A DNA stretch of 64,000 nt. It comes from Halobacteriovorax marinus SJ (GTDB lineage Bacteria > Bdellovibrionota > Bacteriovoracia > Bacteriovoracales > Bacteriovoracaceae). Positions 24,162-33,361 of this stretch are shown here, piece after piece (the first letter of the stretch is position 1; each line of letters opens with the position of its first letter). The notes under the pieces are model-generated. The model made no database searches. It had not been told where the DNA came from and saw only the letters and a list, made by a program, of their open reading frames with translations. Location of the stretch: assembly GCF_000210915.2 (NCBI RefSeq), contig NC_016620.1, forward strand, positions 2,356,001 to 2,420,000, given 5' to 3'. Both the position numbers and the translations under genes were made by a program.

Positions 24162-24801
24162 CACTCATCAAGCCTATTTAGATAATATGCCTGCTGGAGA
24201 TATTCTGATTCACTCAGGAGACTATTCTCTTTTGGCTAAAAACATAAAAGAAACAAATCCAAGTCTCATGGAAAGTGAGTTAAGAGATTTAGCCGCTTGG
24301 TTTAAATCTATTTCTCATCTCTATCGCCATATGATTTTGGTACCAGGAAATCACGACTGGATATTTGAGTGCGACTACGATTTCGCCTGCTCAATTCTTG
24401 AAGGAGTGAGCGTTCTCAATGACCGATCTATTGAAATTGATGGAATTAAAATTTGGGGAAGTCCTATTAATTTAGAATACAGAGACTGGGCCTTTAATAG
24501 AGCGGCCGGTGACGAAATTTTAAAACATTGGAATGCTATTCCAAAAGATACGGACATACTCGTCACTCATGGACCACCTCTTGGTATTCTTGATCAGGCC
24601 TACCCTCAAGATAATAGTCCCCTTCTCGGAGATATTGATCTTTTAAATACTGTTAAGAATTTAAACTTAAAGGCCCATATCTTTGGCCATATACATGGCT
24701 CTCATGGAACAAAGGAAGAATTTGAAACTTTATTTGTAAATGCGAGTATTATGGATGAGAGTTATAGCCCAACTTTTAAGCCAATCACTTTTGAAATTTA
24801 A
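24139..24801 (+). CDS. calcineurin-like metallophosphoesterase
   Basis: A 220-residue enzyme with all five metal-binding blocks: DTH near residue 8, GDY at about 27, GNHDW at about 70, THGPP near 145 and GHIHG near 180. The compact fold resembles the MPPED-type phosphodiesterases. It probably hydrolyses a cyclic nucleotide or another phosphodiester; the substrate is unknown. Cytoplasmic. It is the last gene of the MFS operon, its start lying inside the transporter gene. Confidence 0.92.
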   Translation: MKVVAISDTHQAYLDNMPAGDILIHSGDYSLLAKNIKETNPSLMESELRDLAAWFKSISHLYRHMILVPGNHDWIFECDYDFACSILEGVSVLNDRSIEIDGIKIWGSPINLEYRDWAFNRAAGDEILKHWNAIPKDTDILVTHGPPLGILDQAYPQDNSPLLGDIDLLNTVKNLNLKAHIFGHIHGSHGTKEEFETLFVNASIMDESYSPTFKPITFEI

Positions 24802-24805
24802 AAAA

Positions 24806-24833
24806 CCAGAGAGATAATATTTTACCTCTCTGG
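24806..24833 (-). terminator. intrinsic terminator of the L,D-transpeptidase gene
   Basis: CCAGAGAG (24806-24813) and CTCTCTGG (24826-24833) form an eight-base stem. On the minus strand a run of T follows at once (24805 downward), so it ends the gene at 24847-26637. It lies between two converging genes and may also slow + strand transcription. Confidence 0.75.
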
Positions 24834-24846
24834 CCTCTTCTGTTCT

Positions 24847-26637
24847 TTAGAATCTGTAAGAGAACTCAATATTACGACCTTGATTTTTCTTAATCGTAAC
24901 TTCGTTCTTGCCGATACTGATGTCGACTGGAGCACTAACTCCCTTCTTAAAGAACCTCTTCACAAACCTTTTAACTTTAGACTTTGAAGAGTTCAGGGTT
25001 TCATTCGAAACAACTAAATCCCATTCATCATCCCCAACTGGCGTTAGTACAAAGTTTGCAAATACCCCAATACCTAACTGTAATCTAATCGTAGGATTAT
25101 TATTTCTTTCAACTTCTGTCCCAGTAATATATAGGTCAGAAATTTCAGTACTAAAGTCTTCTTCTTCAAAGCTTAAATCGGCCTTTCCTCTAGCATCTAC
25201 CTTAACAGAGTCATAATAAACAACTCCTGAATTATCATTCTCTGGTTGATCCTTATCAGCGATATAAACTGCAAGAGACTTATCAATACTCTTATCCATA
25301 ATCATATAGTCAGGTGCGATTTCATCTCTAAAACCACCCTTACCAATTTTCTCGTGCTGAGGGTGAGCATAATCTTCTAAAAGACCTGCATCAACATAGA
25401 GCACACCTTTCATTTTGGACTCGTCAACTCTATAAACGTTACCAGTCGTATTAGTCTTTGCTTCATAAGAACCAAGGTCCTCACCATCAGTGAAGTTGAA
25501 CATTGTTGGATAAGTATCCATAACAAATGTCCCCTCTTCTAATCTTCTATTCATTGGAATATTTCTACTCTCAACCTTTTCTTTATCAGAAGAGAAGTTC
25601 TTAGTAGAATAAGCATTATTCTTAGTTAAGATATAACTCCAATGATTCGTCTTCTTAGCATAATTAGATCTATGCCCATCAAGAAGTGCTTCTTTAGCAT
25701 AGACTTTAATGATCGGAGTCCCTACAGGTAAGATCTCTCTTAAGTAAGCAATCGCCTCATTATTCATTCTAGAACAACCAGAACTTCTTGGATTAGCAAA
25801 AATATTTGTAAACGTTTTCTTAGTCGCTTTAATCAGGTCATCTTTATCTGATCCCCAACCTACAGTTCCGTGTGTCCACTGCGAATGATGGTTAGGACCA
25901 ACCCATGCAGTATACCAACCGAAAGCTCCTCTCATATCACCTTTTTTCTTTCCACCAACTTCTGGCATATACTTATTCTTAAACCATTTTAAGAATGAAG
26001 ATCCCGCCTCAGGTGGCATTGGGTAATTATCTTGATACCAAGATGGGTAGTGAGCGGCATGATCCTGATAGAATTTCCACCAATCAGTTATTCGGTATGA
26101 ACCAACATATGATCTCGTCTCTTTTGTATCTTCACCAATGGCCATCTCTGTTTCCATAACCATTTTATTGAGACAAACATTCTTTGCATCACATGACTTC
26201 TCATAAACTCTAAGTCTCTCAGTCGCCAAGTTTTGGATTACAAAGTACTTACCATTAAAGTCTTTATAGTCTTCGATTCTGTCTAATAAATACTTGAAAG
26301 AAACAAAGTACTTATTTGCTGTTTGAATATTGTGATATCTCATGGATTTAAAAGTCACTTGCACATAATTTTCTTTACCTGCAATTCCCTCTAAACTAAC
26401 AACAGTCACTTTATCGTGTCTTGAAAGTAGACCTAAACGATTACCATTCTCGTCTCTTACAATAAGAGCGGATGTTGTGTAATAGTTATTTCCAACTTCA
26501 ACTTCACTTAGTGAAGTCATGGCACCCATCATTGTTTCATAGGCGGCATTACCAGTATTAGGATACTTTTCATTCCTTCCCCCACAACTCGTGAGAAGAA
26601 CGCCAGACACGGCCAAAACTAAAAGGGACTTATTCAT
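24847..26637 (-). CDS. L,D-transpeptidase (YkuD) lipoprotein with SH3-like domain
   Basis: A 596-residue lipoprotein with lipobox LTSC (Cys18). An SH3-like module lies at about 50-115. The YkuD domain follows, with His256 in HGTVG and the catalytic site SSGCSRM (Cys288, Arg290). About 300 further residues form a beta-rich C-terminal part of unknown role. YkuD enzymes make 3-3 cross-links in peptidoglycan or attach proteins to it. Bdellovibrio is known to use such enzymes to remodel its own and its prey's wall, so a similar use here is plausible. A terminator lies downstream. Confidence 0.9.
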   Translation of the reverse strand: MNKSLLVLAVSGVLLTSCGGRNEKYPNTGNAAYETMMGAMTSLSEVEVGNNYYTTSALIVRDENGNRLGLLSRHDKVTVVSLEGIAGKENYVQVTFKSMRYHNIQTANKYFVSFKYLLDRIEDYKDFNGKYFVIQNLATERLRVYEKSCDAKNVCLNKMVMETEMAIGEDTKETRSYVGSYRITDWWKFYQDHAAHYPSWYQDNYPMPPEAGSSFLKWFKNKYMPEVGGKKKGDMRGAFGWYTAWVGPNHHSQWTHGTVGWGSDKDDLIKATKKTFTNIFANPRSSGCSRMNNEAIAYLREILPVGTPIIKVYAKEALLDGHRSNYAKKTNHWSYILTKNNAYSTKNFSSDKEKVESRNIPMNRRLEEGTFVMDTYPTMFNFTDGEDLGSYEAKTNTTGNVYRVDESKMKGVLYVDAGLLEDYAHPQHEKIGKGGFRDEIAPDYMIMDKSIDKSLAVYIADKDQPENDNSGVVYYDSVKVDARGKADLSFEEEDFSTEISDLYITGTEVERNNNPTIRLQLGIGVFANFVLTPVGDDEWDLVVSNETLNSSKSKVKRFVKRFFKKGVSAPVDISIGKNEVTIKKNQGRNIEFSYRF

Positions 26638-26892
26638 AGATGTCTCCTGACAAACGCATAAATTAAACTTTTACTGGCTTAAAATACATAATTCGACACA
26701 TCGCATCAACACAATACGCCTACTCATGTAAAGATTACTTAATCTAACTAGCTGAAATAACGATATAAATAAATTCATTTACAGGAATCCTTCTGGGAAA
26801 CTAATAGATATTATTAGAAATAATGAAAACTTTCCTTGAAATTCTATGGCAATAGTCCTAGATTCGATGCACCTCACAAACTAGGATATTTA

Positions 26893-27645
26893 GTGAAAAG
26901 TATTGCCCCTATTTGCGCTCTCTTAATACTCACCTTGGCCTCTGGAAATTCATATGCCAGAAACCAATCTTGTGAAGCAACTTGGAAGAAGCTCACCTCT
27001 TCAAAAGAAATAAAAGCAAAATTTAAAAAGCTTATTGGTATTTGCGATAGAGATGCCAAGAGAATACTAGGCCCAATGAGCCGACAGTCTAGAAGTTTAA
27101 GCTATAGATCTGCTCGTGAGAAGATGTTTGGAGCAGTAGATAACCACGGCGGAAAAGTATGTTCTGTGTACTCTAGTGAATGCCTTCGCACCAACTCTAT
27201 TCCAGACCACAGAGTAATGAACGCTGAGCACACATGGCCTAAGAGTAAGGGAGCGAGTAAAAAGCCTGCTGTTAGTGACCTTCACCATATCTTTCCTGCA
27301 AACTCTGAGGTAAACTCTATTAGGTCTAGCTACCCTTTCTGTGAAGCCCAAGAAGTTAAATGGACAAATAATATGTCTAGCCTTGGAAGCGTGAGAGGAC
27401 TTGGAACTTGTTTCGAACCACCAAAAGAGCACCGTGGCAATATTGCCCGCGCCATGTTCTACTTCTCTGTGAGATATAGCCAATCTATTAAAGACGTCGA
27501 AGAAAGCTTCCTAAGAAAGTGGCACTACGATGACCCAGTGGACCAAAATGAAAAAGATCGAAATAGTGAAATTCAACGACTCCAAGGTAACTCAAATCCA
27601 TTTATAGAGCAGCCCGGTCTAGTTGAAGTTATTGAGAATTTTTAG
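26893..27645 (+). CDS. secreted endonuclease I family nuclease
   Basis: From the GTG at 26893 the product is about 250 residues with a signal peptide (SIAPICALLILTLASGNSYA). The catalytic region NAEHTWPKSKGA, DLHHIFPANSEVNS and the later GNIARAMFYFSVRY match the beta-beta-alpha-Me fold of EndA/Vvn-type endonuclease I. Cysteines at several places suggest disulfides. Such enzymes cut DNA and RNA without sequence preference outside the cytoplasm. The GTG is preferred because AGGA lies six bases upstream and it starts the signal peptide; the in-frame TTG at 26836 would add a hydrophilic extension. A role in digesting foreign or prey DNA is inferred. Confidence 0.92.
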   Translation: MKSIAPICALLILTLASGNSYARNQSCEATWKKLTSSKEIKAKFKKLIGICDRDAKRILGPMSRQSRSLSYRSAREKMFGAVDNHGGKVCSVYSSECLRTNSIPDHRVMNAEHTWPKSKGASKKPAVSDLHHIFPANSEVNSIRSSYPFCEAQEVKWTNNMSSLGSVRGLGTCFEPPKEHRGNIARAMFYFSVRYSQSIKDVEESFLRKWHYDDPVDQNEKDRNSEIQRLQGNSNPFIEQPGLVEVIENF

Positions 27646-27677
27646 ATTCCAAAAAATTTAGATAGACCCTTCGCATC

Positions 27678-27728
27678 GACAAGTTTTCACACAAAAATTT
27701 GTCAAGCCCTCTTCTTTACAGGTAATAT
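27678..27728 (+). promoter_or_regulatory. promoter of the peptide-importer operon with overlapping inverted repeat
   Basis: TTGTCA (27699-27704), an 18-base spacer and TATAAT-like TAATAT (27723-27728) form a sigma-70-type promoter 37 bases before the first gene. GACAAGTTTT (27678-27687) and AAAATTTGTC (27694-27703) form an inverted repeat with one mismatch that covers the -35 element. It could be an operator, or a weak terminator of the nuclease gene upstream. Confidence 0.5.
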
Positions 27729-27764
27729 CACTCTTCATACACAAAATTGAGAGAGGTATTATCC

Positions 27765-29360
27765 ATGAAGAAAATGGCAACATTAATGGCCTTTTGCGCA
27801 CTTCTAAGTTCGTGTGTAAAAGAAGGTCCAAGCAAGAAAACTTTTGTTTACTGTTCCGAGGGAAGTCCAACGGCATTCAACCCGCAAATCACAACAGATG
27901 GAACTTCTAATAATGCTTCCGCCCATACAATTTATAACCGCCTTGTTGAGTTTGAATATGGTTCAACAAAATTAGTTCCTGCCCTAGCTGAGTCTTGGGA
28001 TATTTCTGAGGACAAATTGGCCTATACTTTTAAGCTAAGAAAAGGTGTTAAATTCCATACAACAAAGTACTTCACTCCTACTAGAGAGATGAACGCCGAC
28101 GATGTGATCTTCTCGTTTGATAGAATGAGAGATGAATCTAACCCTTACTATAAAGTTAGTGGTGGAACTTATGAGTACTTTAATGGAATGGATATGGGTA
28201 ACCTTATCAAAGATATTATTAAAGTAGACGAGCACACTGTTAAGATTACTCTCACTAAGCCAGAGGCACCTTTTCTAGCGAATATGGCAATGAGCTTCAT
28301 GAGTATCCTTTCAAAAGAATATGCCGATCAATTAATTAAAGAAAATAAACTTGGAAATATTGATAATATTCCAGTTGGTACAGGACCATTTGTTTTCAAG
28401 TCTTACCAGAAAGATAATATTATTAAGTTTGAAGCATTCAAAGATTTCTACGGAGAGAATGCCAAAGTAGATAGACTTGCTTTTGCAATTACACCTGATG
28501 CTTCAGTTCGTTACCAAAAGTTAAAAACTGGTGAATGCCACCTTATCATTGAGCCTTCACCAGCAGATTTAGATTCAATGAAAGAGAATAAAGATATTAC
28601 TCTTCTAGAGGGTCCAGGTCTAAACGTTGGTTACCTAGCGATGAATACGCAAAAGAAGCCTTTTGGTAATTTAAAAGTTAGACAGGCCATTAATCACGCT
28701 CTCAATAAGCCTGCATATATTGATGCGATTTACTTATCTCACGCTAAAGTAGCTAAGAACCCTCTTCCTCCAACAATTTGGTCTTATAACGATGCTGTCG
28801 TTGATTACGATTACAATATCGAAAAAGCGAAACAACTTCTTAAAGAAGCGGGATATCCAAATGGTTTTGAAACAGAAATTTGGACTCTACCTGTAACTCG
28901 TCCTTACAACCCTAACGGTAAGAAGATGGGTGAAATGATGCAAGCGGACTTAGCTAAGATTGGAATCAAAGTGAAGCTCGTTTCATATGAGTGGCCAACT
29001 TACTTAAAGAAGTCGTCGGCCGGTGAACACGCAATGGTTCAACTTGGTTGGACGGGTGACAACGGTGATCCAGATAACTTTCTTTACACACTACTTGGTT
29101 GTTCTGCTGTTGAAGCTGGATCAAACTATGCTCGTTGGTGTAATAAAGACTTTGAGTCACTTGTCGTAAAGTCAAAGAGAATTACAAATATTGACGAGAG
29201 AACAGAACTCTACAAGAAAGCACAAGTGATCTTCAAAGAGCAGGCTCCTTGGGTTCCAATCGCACACTCAATTATCTTCAGGGCCATGAGCAACAAAGTT
29301 AAAGGATATAAGATCGATCCACTAGGTGGAGATATCTTTAAGACTGTGGAACTTAAATAA
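27765..29360 (+). CDS. dppA: peptide ABC transporter substrate-binding lipoprotein
   Basis: From the ATG at 27765 the product is 531 residues with lipobox LSSC. It is a family-5 solute-binding protein: YNRLVEFEYGSTKLVPALAESW, TFKLRKGVKFHTT, PVGTGPFVFKSY, RQAINHALNK and the aromatic-rich QLGWTGDNGDPDNFLYTLLGC are diagnostic of DppA/OppA-type proteins. It captures di- or oligopeptides in the periplasm. A GAGAGG site precedes the ATG. It shares one base with the next gene, and five genes form one operon. The name is by family; the peptide length accepted is not known. Confidence 0.9.
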   Translation: MKKMATLMAFCALLSSCVKEGPSKKTFVYCSEGSPTAFNPQITTDGTSNNASAHTIYNRLVEFEYGSTKLVPALAESWDISEDKLAYTFKLRKGVKFHTTKYFTPTREMNADDVIFSFDRMRDESNPYYKVSGGTYEYFNGMDMGNLIKDIIKVDEHTVKITLTKPEAPFLANMAMSFMSILSKEYADQLIKENKLGNIDNIPVGTGPFVFKSYQKDNIIKFEAFKDFYGENAKVDRLAFAITPDASVRYQKLKTGECHLIIEPSPADLDSMKENKDITLLEGPGLNVGYLAMNTQKKPFGNLKVRQAINHALNKPAYIDAIYLSHAKVAKNPLPPTIWSYNDAVVDYDYNIEKAKQLLKEAGYPNGFETEIWTLPVTRPYNPNGKKMGEMMQADLAKIGIKVKLVSYEWPTYLKKSSAGEHAMVQLGWTGDNGDPDNFLYTLLGCSAVEAGSNYARWCNKDFESLVVKSKRITNIDERTELYKKAQVIFKEQAPWVPIAHSIIFRAMSNKVKGYKIDPLGGDIFKTVELK

Positions 29361-30376
29361 TGCTAAAATACATTTTAAAGAAACTCTTAGATCTAATCCC
29401 TACATTAGTAGGGATTTCTATACTCTCATTCATTCTTATTAGACTCGTTCCAGGTGACCCTGTCATGTTAATGCTAGGTGAAAGAGGAGCTGATCCAATC
29501 GTCTACGCAAAAATGCAAAAGGCCCTAGGTCTAGATCTACCAATGCATGAGCAGTATATTTCATTTGTTAAAAAAGCGTTCACCGGAGATCTTGGAACAA
29601 GTATTGTCTCTAAGAGATCTGTAACGAGTGAGTTCTTTTCTAGATTTCCTGCAACACTTGAGCTTGGAATCTGTGCTATTTTCTTTGCGGCCATAATTGG
29701 TATCCCCTTCGGTATCCTGGCAGCAGTAAAGAGAAACTCCTTCTACGACTACTTCCTAATGGGAAGCTCTCTAGTAGGTTATTCAATGCCTATTTTTTGG
29801 TGGGGACTTATTCTCATACTCTTCTTTTCAGTACAGCTTGGAATCACTCCAGTTTCGGGAAGAATCTCAATTATGTACGATGTACAAGTTGTCACAGGCT
29901 TTATGCTTATTGACACTCTCCTACCACAGAATATTGCAAACGAAGGACTTGGACCATTCTTTTCAACAATTAGTCACCTCTTACTTCCGGCCATTGCGAT
30001 GGGAACAATCCCACTAGCAGTGATGGCGAGAATGACAAGATCAAGTATGCTCGAAGTTCTTGGAGAGGACTACATCAGAACTGCGAAGGCCAAAGGACTT
30101 CCCCTAAGAAAAATCATTGGTATTCACGCCCTAAGAAATGCCCTCATACCTATTGTTACAGTAGTGGGACTTATTTTTGGTTCAATTATTACTGGCGCAA
30201 TTTTAACGGAGACTATTTTCTCATGGCCAGGAATTGGAAAATGGCTTGTGGCCAGTATCAACGCTAGAGACTATCCCGTAATTCAAGGTGGGGTACTCTT
30301 CATTGCCACAATGATAGTTCTAATAAACCTAGCAGTAGATTTTATCTACGCTATCGTTAATCCAAAGATGAGATAA
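29360..30376 (+). CDS. dppB: peptide ABC transporter permease DppB-type
   Basis: A 338-residue inner-membrane protein with about six helices. The N-terminal PTLVGISILSFILIRLVPGDPV, KALGLDLPMHEQY and the EAA loop EDYIRTAKAKGL typify DppB/OppB. The segment of about 30 residues near 180 forms a larger periplasmic loop. It pairs with the following permease to form the channel. Its start overlaps the last base of the binding-protein stop. Confidence 0.93.
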   Translation: MLKYILKKLLDLIPTLVGISILSFILIRLVPGDPVMLMLGERGADPIVYAKMQKALGLDLPMHEQYISFVKKAFTGDLGTSIVSKRSVTSEFFSRFPATLELGICAIFFAAIIGIPFGILAAVKRNSFYDYFLMGSSLVGYSMPIFWWGLILILFFSVQLGITPVSGRISIMYDVQVVTGFMLIDTLLPQNIANEGLGPFFSTISHLLLPAIAMGTIPLAVMARMTRSSMLEVLGEDYIRTAKAKGLPLRKIIGIHALRNALIPIVTVVGLIFGSIITGAILTETIFSWPGIGKWLVASINARDYPVIQGGVLFIATMIVLINLAVDFIYAIVNPKMR

Positions 30377-30381
30377 TTGAA

Positions 30382-31266
30382 ATGGAAAATATATCAGTAG
30401 AAAAAATTGACCACCCATTGGTAGAGTTTTGGCAACAATTCTCAAAGAATAAAGGAGCAATCTTTGGACTAGCGATTATCGTAATCTTTACTTTAATTGC
30501 ACTACTCGCTCCTCTCATTGCACCACACTCTCCTACAGCAATAGACCCTGAGTTTCTAAGAGTCTCTCCAGCATTTTCAGAGGGAGGAACATCTAAGTAC
30601 TTCTTTGGAACAGATGATGTGGGTAGAGATCTACTTAGTCGTCTTATTCACGGTGCTCAAATATCTATGCTTATTGGATTTTTCGTCGTTATCATCTCCT
30701 GCGCTATAGGAACTTTTCTAGGACTTATATCTGGTTACTATGGTGGATGGGTCGATAGACTCATTATGAGATTCATAGATATTCTTATGGCCTTCCCATC
30801 TATTCTCTTGGCCATCGTTGTAGTTTCTGTTATGGGCCCAGGTATTTCTAATGCCATTATTGCTGTTGCTATTGTAGCAATTCCCGGCTTTACAAGAATC
30901 GTCAGAGGTTCTGTACTAGCAGAGAAGAAGAAGCAATATGTAATGGCATCAAAAACATTTGGAGCAAGCTCTTTTAGAATCATGTTCTTTGAAATTCTTC
31001 CAAACTGTATGGCACCGCTCATTGTTCAGGCTTCACTAGGTTTCAGTGATGGGATTCTAAATGCAGCTGCACTAGGCTTTCTTGGACTGGGAGCACAAGC
31101 ACCTACACCTGAGTGGGGAATCATGCTCGCCGATGCCAGGCCATTTATTGAGAGTTCTCCTTGGATGGTAACACTACCAGGGCTTTGTATTCTCTTTGCC
31201 GTATTAGGATTCAATCTCTTTGGAGATGGACTTAGAGATGCACTAGACCCAAGGCTAAAGAGGTAA
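30382..31266 (+). CDS. dppC: peptide ABC transporter permease DppC-type
   Basis: A 294-residue inner-membrane protein with about six helices. HPFGTDDVGRD-type motif (here FFGTDDVGRDLLSRL), the EAA loop KKKQYVMASKTFGAS and GFLGLGAQAPTPEWGIML are family signatures of DppC/OppC. It starts five bases after dppB and ends two bases before dppD, so all are co-translated. Forms the heterodimeric channel with DppB. Confidence 0.94.
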   Translation: MENISVEKIDHPLVEFWQQFSKNKGAIFGLAIIVIFTLIALLAPLIAPHSPTAIDPEFLRVSPAFSEGGTSKYFFGTDDVGRDLLSRLIHGAQISMLIGFFVVIISCAIGTFLGLISGYYGGWVDRLIMRFIDILMAFPSILLAIVVVSVMGPGISNAIIAVAIVAIPGFTRIVRGSVLAEKKKQYVMASKTFGASSFRIMFFEILPNCMAPLIVQASLGFSDGILNAAALGFLGLGAQAPTPEWGIMLADARPFIESSPWMVTLPGLCILFAVLGFNLFGDGLRDALDPRLKR

Positions 31267-31268
31267 AT

Positions 31269-32237
31269 ATGTTACTTGATATTCAAAATTTAAATTTAAA
31301 ATTTCACACCTCTAAAGGGATTCTTCACGCCATTAGAGACCTCAGCTTTCATATAAAAGAAGGAGAGACTCTAGGAATTGTTGGTGAATCAGGTTGTGGA
31401 AAGTCTATTACAAATCTTGCTTTAATGGGACTCCTACCTGACACAGCAGAGCTTACTGCTGACAAGCTTGAATTCGAAGGAAAGGATCTACTCTCTTTTA
31501 ATGAAAAGCAGTGGCAAGGAATTCGCGGCTCTGATATTGCGATGATCTTCCAAGATCCTATGACTGCACTCAACCCATGTTTTACTGTCGGCTATCAAAT
31601 TGAAGAAACATTAGAACTACACCGTAAAGACTTAAGTAAAGAGCAAAGAAAAGAATATGTCTTTGAACTTCTCGATCAAGTTGGCATTCCAGCTCCTAGA
31701 GATAGGGCCAAATCATATGCTCACGAACTATCAGGGGGAATGAGCCAAAGAGTTATGATTGCTGGTGCCATTGCATGTAATCCAAAGCTTCTCATTGCAG
31801 ATGAGCCGACGACGGCACTAGATGTAACAATCCAAGATCAGATTTTAAAACTTTTAAAAGATATTCAAGAAAAGAATAATATGGCGATGATTCTTGTTAC
31901 ACACGACTTAGGAGTTGTGGCCGAGAATGCCGATAGAATACAAGTGATGTATGCAGGTGAAGTTATTGAGTCTGCAAGTTCATCAAGTGTTATTCAATCT
32001 CCCAAGCACCCTTATACTAAAGGACTATTAGACTCTCTTCCAGGTAACGGCAGTGCAGGTTTTAGAACACCATTATCATCAATAGCAGGGATGGTTCCAG
32101 ATCTTAGGTCAAGACCAAGTGGATGCCAATTCAATCCTAGATGCTTTAAGTTTCAGGATGATTGTTCTAGCAACAGACCAAGTCTCAACAGTGACTCACA
32201 CCAAGTTAGCTGTTTTCACCCACTAAGCGAAGGTTAA
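31269..32237 (+). CDS. dppD: peptide ABC transporter ATPase DppD-type
   Basis: A 322-residue ATPase. Walker [10 protein letters not shown]-loop in [12 protein letters not shown], signature LSGGMSQRV, Walker [13 protein letters not shown] and H-loop VTHDLG appear in order. The C-terminal Cys region GCQFNPRC and FQDDC is the oligopeptide-transporter extension that can bind an iron-sulfur cluster in relatives. It works as a heterodimer with the next ATPase. Confidence 0.95.
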   Translation: MLLDIQNLNLKFHTSKGILHAIRDLSFHIKEGETLGIVGESGCGKSITNLALMGLLPDTAELTADKLEFEGKDLLSFNEKQWQGIRGSDIAMIFQDPMTALNPCFTVGYQIEETLELHRKDLSKEQRKEYVFELLDQVGIPAPRDRAKSYAHELSGGMSQRVMIAGAIACNPKLLIADEPTTALDVTIQDQILKLLKDIQEKNNMAMILVTHDLGVVAENADRIQVMYAGEVIESASSSSVIQSPKHPYTKGLLDSLPGNGSAGFRTPLSSIAGMVPDLRSRPSGCQFNPRCFKFQDDCSSNRPSLNSDSHQVSCFHPLSEG

Positions 32238-32238
32238 G

Positions 32239-33174
32239 ATGATTTTAGAAGTTAATAATTTAAAGAAGCACTACCCAGTGAATAAATCATATAACGAGAC
32301 AGCCTTAGTTAAGGCCCTTGATGGAGTTAGCTTTAAGGTTAGCAAGCAGAAAACGCTTGGTATTGTAGGTGAATCAGGTTGTGGAAAATCAACACTTGCA
32401 AAAGCTCTTATGGCACTTGAGCAGAGAACTCAGGGCTCAATTGAAATTGAGAGCAAGAATATTGATGATCTTCACCAAAAGACATTTAAGAGTGCAATAC
32501 AGATGATCTTCCAAGATCCCTACTCTTCTCTGAATCCAAGAAAGAAAGCGTGGCAACTTATCAGTGAGCCACTTCAAATAAACACAAAGCTCTCTAAGAA
32601 AGAGTGTTTCGAAAGAGCGTGTGAGTTAATGGAAAAAGTGGGTCTACGTCCAGAGATGGCCCAGAGATATCCACACATGTTCAGCGGTGGTCAGAGACAG
32701 AGACTAGGAATTGCTCGTGCTCTTGCTCTTCATCCTAAGATTCTTATTTGCGACGAACCTGTATCTGCACTTGATGTTTCTATACAAGCTCAAGTACTCA
32801 ACCTTTTAATGGAATTGCAAGATGAAATGGGTCTGACTTACCTCTTCATCTCTCACGATCTTCACGTCGTAAATCATATCAGTGATGATATTCTTGTTAT
32901 GTACCTTGGAAAGATTGTAGAGTATGGCCCAAGGGATAAAGTTTTTGATAATCCTCTCCACCCATATACAAAAGCGCTTATTGCAAGTTCACCTTCTGTT
33001 AAAACTGATAAAGAGGATCATGAACCAATTAGTGGAGAACTTCCGTCACCACTTAATCCTCCAACGGGATGCGCATTTCATAAGCGTTGTCCTATAGCGA
33101 CTAAGAAATGTGCGGAGTCTTCACCAACTCTCAAAGAAGTAGATGGCAGAAGCGTTTCCTGCTTTGAAGTCTAG
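32239..33174 (+). CDS. dppF: peptide ABC transporter ATPase DppF-type
   Basis: A 311-residue ATPase with Walker [23 protein letters not shown], signature FSGGQRQRLG, Walker B ILICDEPVSALDVS and the C-terminal GCAFHKRC and KKC cysteines. It starts one base after dppD ends and closes the operon. An intrinsic terminator follows at 33242. Together with DppD it powers uptake. Confidence 0.95.
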   Translation: MILEVNNLKKHYPVNKSYNETALVKALDGVSFKVSKQKTLGIVGESGCGKSTLAKALMALEQRTQGSIEIESKNIDDLHQKTFKSAIQMIFQDPYSSLNPRKKAWQLISEPLQINTKLSKKECFERACELMEKVGLRPEMAQRYPHMFSGGQRQRLGIARALALHPKILICDEPVSALDVSIQAQVLNLLMELQDEMGLTYLFISHDLHVVNHISDDILVMYLGKIVEYGPRDKVFDNPLHPYTKALIASSPSVKTDKEDHEPISGELPSPLNPPTGCAFHKRCPIATKKCAESSPTLKEVDGRSVSCFEV

Positions 33175-33241
33175 TAACAAATAAGAATTTGTAAAAATTA
33201 CAGCACGGTGCCCGCTGACACCTAAAAAACAGTATCACTTC

Positions 33242-33270
33242 GGCTCCACAAATCGGTGGAGCCATTTTTC
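33242..33270 (+). terminator. intrinsic terminator of the peptide-importer operon
   Basis: GGCTCCAC (33242-33249) and GTGGAGCC (33256-33263) form a perfect stem with a six-base loop, followed by ATTTTT. It lies 67 bases after the last importer gene. Confidence 0.85.
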
Positions 33271-33304
33271 CAACTCTAACTCTACATAATCATTGTCCAA
33301 ACTT

Positions 33305-33320
33305 TGGCACCAAAGTCGCA
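33305..33320 (+). promoter_or_regulatory. sigma-54-like promoter
   Basis: TGGCAC at 33305 and TCGCA at 33316 keep the invariant GG-N10-GC spacing of sigma-54 promoters, with one mismatch to TTGCA. ACTTTGG/CCAAAGT around the -24 element makes a small inverted repeat. CATTGTCCAA occurs on both sides (33291 and 33325 region). The gene start is 42 bases downstream, a suitable distance. Confidence 0.45.
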
Positions 33321-33361
33321 TTAGCATTGTCCAACAAGCAAAATTCATAAAGGAGAGAGAA

